DNA from: Marinobacterium_D sp050908845
GTDB taxonomy: Bacteria; Pseudomonadota; Gammaproteobacteria; Pseudomonadales; Balneatricaceae
Assembly (NCBI RefSeq): GCF_050908845.1
Contig: NZ_CP194171.1
Span: 2,356,001 to 2,420,000 of the forward strand
DNA length: 64,000 nucleotides
Direction of reading: 5' to 3'
Within the stretch, counting starts at the first letter, position 1, and the number at the start of each line of letters is the position of its first letter. This document shows positions 61,635-64,000 of this stretch, piece after piece. The position numbers and the translations under genes were made by a program. The notes below the pieces were generated by a model, which was given only the letters and a program-made list of their open reading frames with translations, had not been told where the DNA came from and searched no databases.

Positions 61635-62021
61635 ATGCCCCACTTTATAGTTGAATATTCGGGCAACCTGCATGACAAGCTGGACTTTCAGCCACTGTTC
61701 AAAGCGTTGCATGAGTATGTCGTCTCAACCGGCGCTTTCCCGATCGGTGGGGTGCGCAGCCGCGCCATCCGTTGCAATGACTTTCGTGTGGCAGACGGGC
61801 GGGAGGATTTCGCGTTCCTGAACCTCAATCTGAAGATTGGTCATGGCCGTGACATGGAGTTGAAGAAAGAGGTCGCCGCCCGGGTGTTCGAGATTCTGTG
61901 TGACTGGATGAAGCCGATCACCGATAACGGATACTGCCAGATCTCATTCGAGATGACAGAGCTTGATCCGGTGTTGAAATTCAACAAAAACAACATACAC
62001 CCGTTATTCGCCAAGTCCTGA
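61635..62021 (+). CDS. hpaF: 5-carboxymethyl-2-hydroxymuconate delta-isomerase
   Basis: 128 aa, matching E. coli HpaF/CHMI (126 aa): MPHFIVEYSGNLHDKLDFQP, GGVRSRAIRCNDFRVADGRE, FLNLNLKIGHGRDMELKKEV and EMTELDPVLKFNKNNIHPLF. The second residue is proline; after methionine removal it becomes the catalytic Pro1 of this tautomerase-like trimer. It shifts the double bond of 5-carboxymethyl-2-hydroxymuconate. Divergent from hpaH and followed by a TRAP system on the same strand. Confidence 0.92.
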   Translation: MPHFIVEYSGNLHDKLDFQPLFKALHEYVVSTGAFPIGGVRSRAIRCNDFRVADGREDFAFLNLNLKIGHGRDMELKKEVAARVFEILCDWMKPITDNGYCQISFEMTELDPVLKFNKNNIHPLFAKS

Positions 62022-62090
62022 GGCGAGGCAGGTTGTTCGCTTGTACGTGCCGCTGTTAGTCGGCGCGGTAATAAGAATGAAAATAATAAC

Positions 62091-62106
62091 TTAATATATT
62101 AATAAC
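62091..62106. promoter_or_regulatory. HpaR-type operator (site 11), TRAP operon
   Basis: TTAATATATTAATAAC, 29 bases before the start of the TRAP binding-protein gene. The left 12 bases match fully; the right flank is weaker. Confidence 0.6.
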
Positions 62107-62134
62107 TATAAAACCAAGCTGAGGAAAGGTAAAA

Positions 62135-63175
62135 ATGACTGGCTATAAATTGATTTCAAAAATAAAAGCCACCGTTGCAGTAGGCGCACTGACCCTGTCG
62201 GGCAGCGCCTTCGCGGAAACAGTACTCCATGTGGGTACCTGGTTGCCGCCGACCAATCCGATGAATGCCGTAGTCTGGCCGACCTGGTCCAAGTGGGTTG
62301 AAGAGGCAACGGAAGGGCGGGTTCGTGTCGAAATCCAGGATGGTCTGGGACATCCGAAAACCCTGTTCCAGATGGTCGAGGACGGCATCGTTGACGCCAG
62401 CTTCAGCTATCACGGCTATGTGCCTGGCCGGTTCAAGCTGCCGCAGGTGGTAGAGCAGCCGGGTCTCGGTGTAACGGCCGAAGCGGGTTCTGTGGCGCTA
62501 TGGCGCGTGTACGACCAGTACTTCAAGGACAGTGACGAGTTTGTTGGCCTGGAAGTAATCGGTATGTTCACCCATGGCCCCGGCTATATCCACTCGAAAC
62601 AGCCGATCACCTCCTGGGATCAGATCAAGGGACAGAAAATCCGCATCGGCGGCGGCGTCCAGACCGACCTTGGTGAGCGCATGGGCATTACCCCGGTAGC
62701 GGCTCCGGCACCCAAGGTGTACGAGATGTTGCAGCAGGGTGTTATTGACGGCGTATTCCTGCCGATGGGTGAACAGAAGGCGCTGCGCCTGCACGAGGTC
62801 GCACCCAACGTGACCGTATTACCGGGCGGCATGTACCTGGGCAGCTTCTCCATCTTTATGAATCCTGATTTCCTTGACGACCTTGACCCGAAAGACCGCG
62901 AGGCGATTCTCAGCGTCTCCGGCGAAAAGCTGTCGCAGATGGCCGGCAAGGCCTGGGATGCGTTTGATGAAGAGGGCCTGAAAGTAGCTCAGGAGACCGG
63001 CGTTAACGTTATCAACGTGAAAGAAGGCGATCCGATGGCGGTCGAGTTCAACACCCTGATCGAAGGTATGAACGACGCCTGGGTCAAGAGTGTCGAGGAT
63101 CGCGGGGTGGATGCCCAGGCAGCGATCGATGACCTGCAGAGCATCGCCCACACCTACGCCAGCGAGCAGCAGTAA
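62135..63175 (+). CDS. TRAP substrate-binding protein (DctP family) of the hpa-linked transporter
   Basis: 346 aa with a signal peptide (KIKATVAVGALTLSGSAFAE, cleavage near AFA-ETV). The mature protein opens LHVGTWLPPTNPMNAVVWPT with WSKWVEEATEGRVRV, shared with the paralogue at 36775, then GYVPGRFKLPQVVEQPGLGV, GPGYIHSKQP and VAAPAPKVYEMLQQGVIDGV. It binds a carboxylate in the periplasm for the DctQM pair encoded next. Its position beside hpaF and under an HpaR-type site suggests an aromatic acid such as 4-HPA or homoprotocatechuate. Confidence 0.9.
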   Translation: MTGYKLISKIKATVAVGALTLSGSAFAETVLHVGTWLPPTNPMNAVVWPTWSKWVEEATEGRVRVEIQDGLGHPKTLFQMVEDGIVDASFSYHGYVPGRFKLPQVVEQPGLGVTAEAGSVALWRVYDQYFKDSDEFVGLEVIGMFTHGPGYIHSKQPITSWDQIKGQKIRIGGGVQTDLGERMGITPVAAPAPKVYEMLQQGVIDGVFLPMGEQKALRLHEVAPNVTVLPGGMYLGSFSIFMNPDFLDDLDPKDREAILSVSGEKLSQMAGKAWDAFDEEGLKVAQETGVNVINVKEGDPMAVEFNTLIEGMNDAWVKSVEDRGVDAQAAIDDLQSIAHTYASEQQ

Positions 63176-63187
63176 CAGGTACTTCAA

Positions 63188-63703
63188 ATGTCTATTGTCG
63201 CATGGGTTAATGCCCACTACGACGAGCGGGGGCCGGTCCGCTGGCTGGCCTTCGCCTTGGAAGTAGTGGCTGCAGCAGTACTCTTTTTTCTGATGGCGCT
63301 GACCTGCGTGGATGTGGCCGGGCGCTACCTGTTCAGTAATTCCGTGGATGGTGCCACCGAGCTGACGGAAATCGGTCTGGCGATCATGATTTTCGCCGAA
63401 ATGCCGGTGGTTACCTGGCGCGGGGGGCATATCGTTGTCGATATTCTTGACCGTGTCCTGGGTAGCAAGCTGGTTAAGGCGCTGGGGCTTCTGGCTGCGC
63501 TGGTGATCTCCACGTCGATGTATTTCCTGGGTGTGCGCATCTTTGAGTTGGCTGAGCGCTCTCTGCGGCGTGGGGTCGAGACCGAATATCTCGGTATACC
63601 GACCGGCTATATCGTTGAATATATCGCGGTGATGAGCTGGTTCACGGCATTCGGGATGATCAGTTACGGTATCTACCGCATTCTGACCTCGCAAACAAAA
63701 TAA
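63188..63703 (+). CDS. TRAP small permease subunit (DctQ family)
   Basis: 171 aa, four membrane segments (WLAFALEVVAAAVLFFLMAL, ELTEIGLAIMIFAEMPVVTW, ALGLLAALVISTSMYFLGVR, VEYIAVMSWFTAFGMISYGI). TCVDVAGRYLFSNSVDGATE is the DctQ signature. 12 bases after the binding protein, so in the same operon. Confidence 0.9.
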   Translation: MSIVAWVNAHYDERGPVRWLAFALEVVAAAVLFFLMALTCVDVAGRYLFSNSVDGATELTEIGLAIMIFAEMPVVTWRGGHIVVDILDRVLGSKLVKALGLLAALVISTSMYFLGVRIFELAERSLRRGVETEYLGIPTGYIVEYIAVMSWFTAFGMISYGIYRILTSQTK

Positions 63704-63722
63704 AGCCTGAAGGGTAGTGTCT

Positions 63723-64000
63723 ATGTCTGTTGTACTGCTCGGATTTGCTGTCCTGCTACTGCTGATCCTGGTCGTCAGAATGCCGATCGCCTTTGCCATG
63801 GGGCTGGTTGGCTTTTTCGGTTTCGCCGCGCTGATGGGGCTGGAATTCAACAACCTGTTCGATTTCCGCTGGAACGGTGTGCTGTCCATGGCCTCCTACC
63901 GGGTGATCGATACGGTGCAGGAGTACAGCCTGTCGGTGATCCCTCTATTTATCCTGATGGGGAACCTGGTCACCCGCTCCGGCCTGTCGCAGGAGCTTTA
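63723..64000 (+). CDS. TRAP large permease subunit (DctM family), 5' part only
   Basis: Opens MSVVLLGFAVLLLLILVVRM, then PIAFAMGLVGFFGFAALMGL and EYSLSVIPLFILMGNLVTRS, which is the DctM N-terminus. The frame is open to the window end (92 codons), so about four fifths of the protein lie outside. An AAGGG element precedes the ATG. Confidence 0.9.
   Translation, partial: MSVVLLGFAVLLLLILVVRMPIAFAMGLVGFFGFAALMGLEFNNLFDFRWNGVLSMASYRVIDTVQEYSLSVIPLFILMGNLVTRSGLSQEL

Noticed and set aside
62819..63889. 356-codon open frame opposite the TRAP genes
   Set aside because: Antisense to the DctP and DctQ genes, whose family features are clear.
1..64000. CRISPR arrays, tRNA or rRNA genes, intact insertion sequences, prophage genes
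   Set aside because: Looked for by eye; no regular repeat-spacer pattern, no cloverleaf and no transposase or integrase motif was seen.

Overview
The window reads as a chromosomal stretch of a marine-type gammaproteobacterium, probably of the Oceanospirillales kind. This rests on moderately high GC, dense TRAP transporters, gammaproteobacterial porin and outer-membrane proteins, and enterobacterial-style hpa gene products. No rRNA, tRNA, CRISPR array or intact transposase was seen. The assignment to an order is inference; no marker gene is present.

Layout. 1-8 kb: an edge-truncated PAS protein, propionyl-CoA synthetase, an IclR regulator, a SulP anion transporter, a GMC oxidoreductase and a universal stress protein. 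8-16 kb: a sulfate-ester module (aldehyde dehydrogenase, cytoplasmic alkyl sulfatase, TetR regulator, divergent arylsulfotransferase-family protein), then a decayed ORF, a LysR regulator and a porin. 16-24 kb: LysR regulator divergent from a TRAP P-Q-M / GMC oxidoreductase / aldehyde dehydrogenase operon. 24-29 kb: LysR regulator divergent from a TAXI-TRAP / Cys-type sulfatase / DUF3237 operon.

30-64 kb is an aromatic-acid catabolic region centred on homoprotocatechuate (3,4-dihydroxyphenylacetate). It holds a two-component 4-hydroxyphenylacetate 3-hydroxylase, an unidentified permease upstream of it, two HpaD-type ring-cleavage dioxygenases, HpaR, a Rieske oxygenase, a GMC / MFS / aldehyde dehydrogenase operon facing a FeaR-like AraC regulator, an aromatic-type outer-membrane channel, HpaA, and the lower pathway hpaH-hpaI-hpaG1-hpaG2-hpaE facing hpaF and a TRAP P-Q-M system that runs off the end.

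The most notable signal is a near-identical palindrome, core TTAAYATRTTAA usually followed by STAA, seen eleven times and only between about 33.8 and 62.1 kb. It lies in front of hpaR itself, both hpaD units, the hpaF/hpaH divergent promoters, the permease ahead of the hydroxylase, the FeaR-like regulator, a TRAP system and an aldolase/reductase operon. I infer one MarR-type (HpaR) regulon linking scattered operons. The combined gene content suggests channelling of phenylethanoid alcohols or their sulfate esters (tyrosol-like compounds) through aldehyde and 4-hydroxyphenylacetate to ring cleavage; this is inference and has not been tested.
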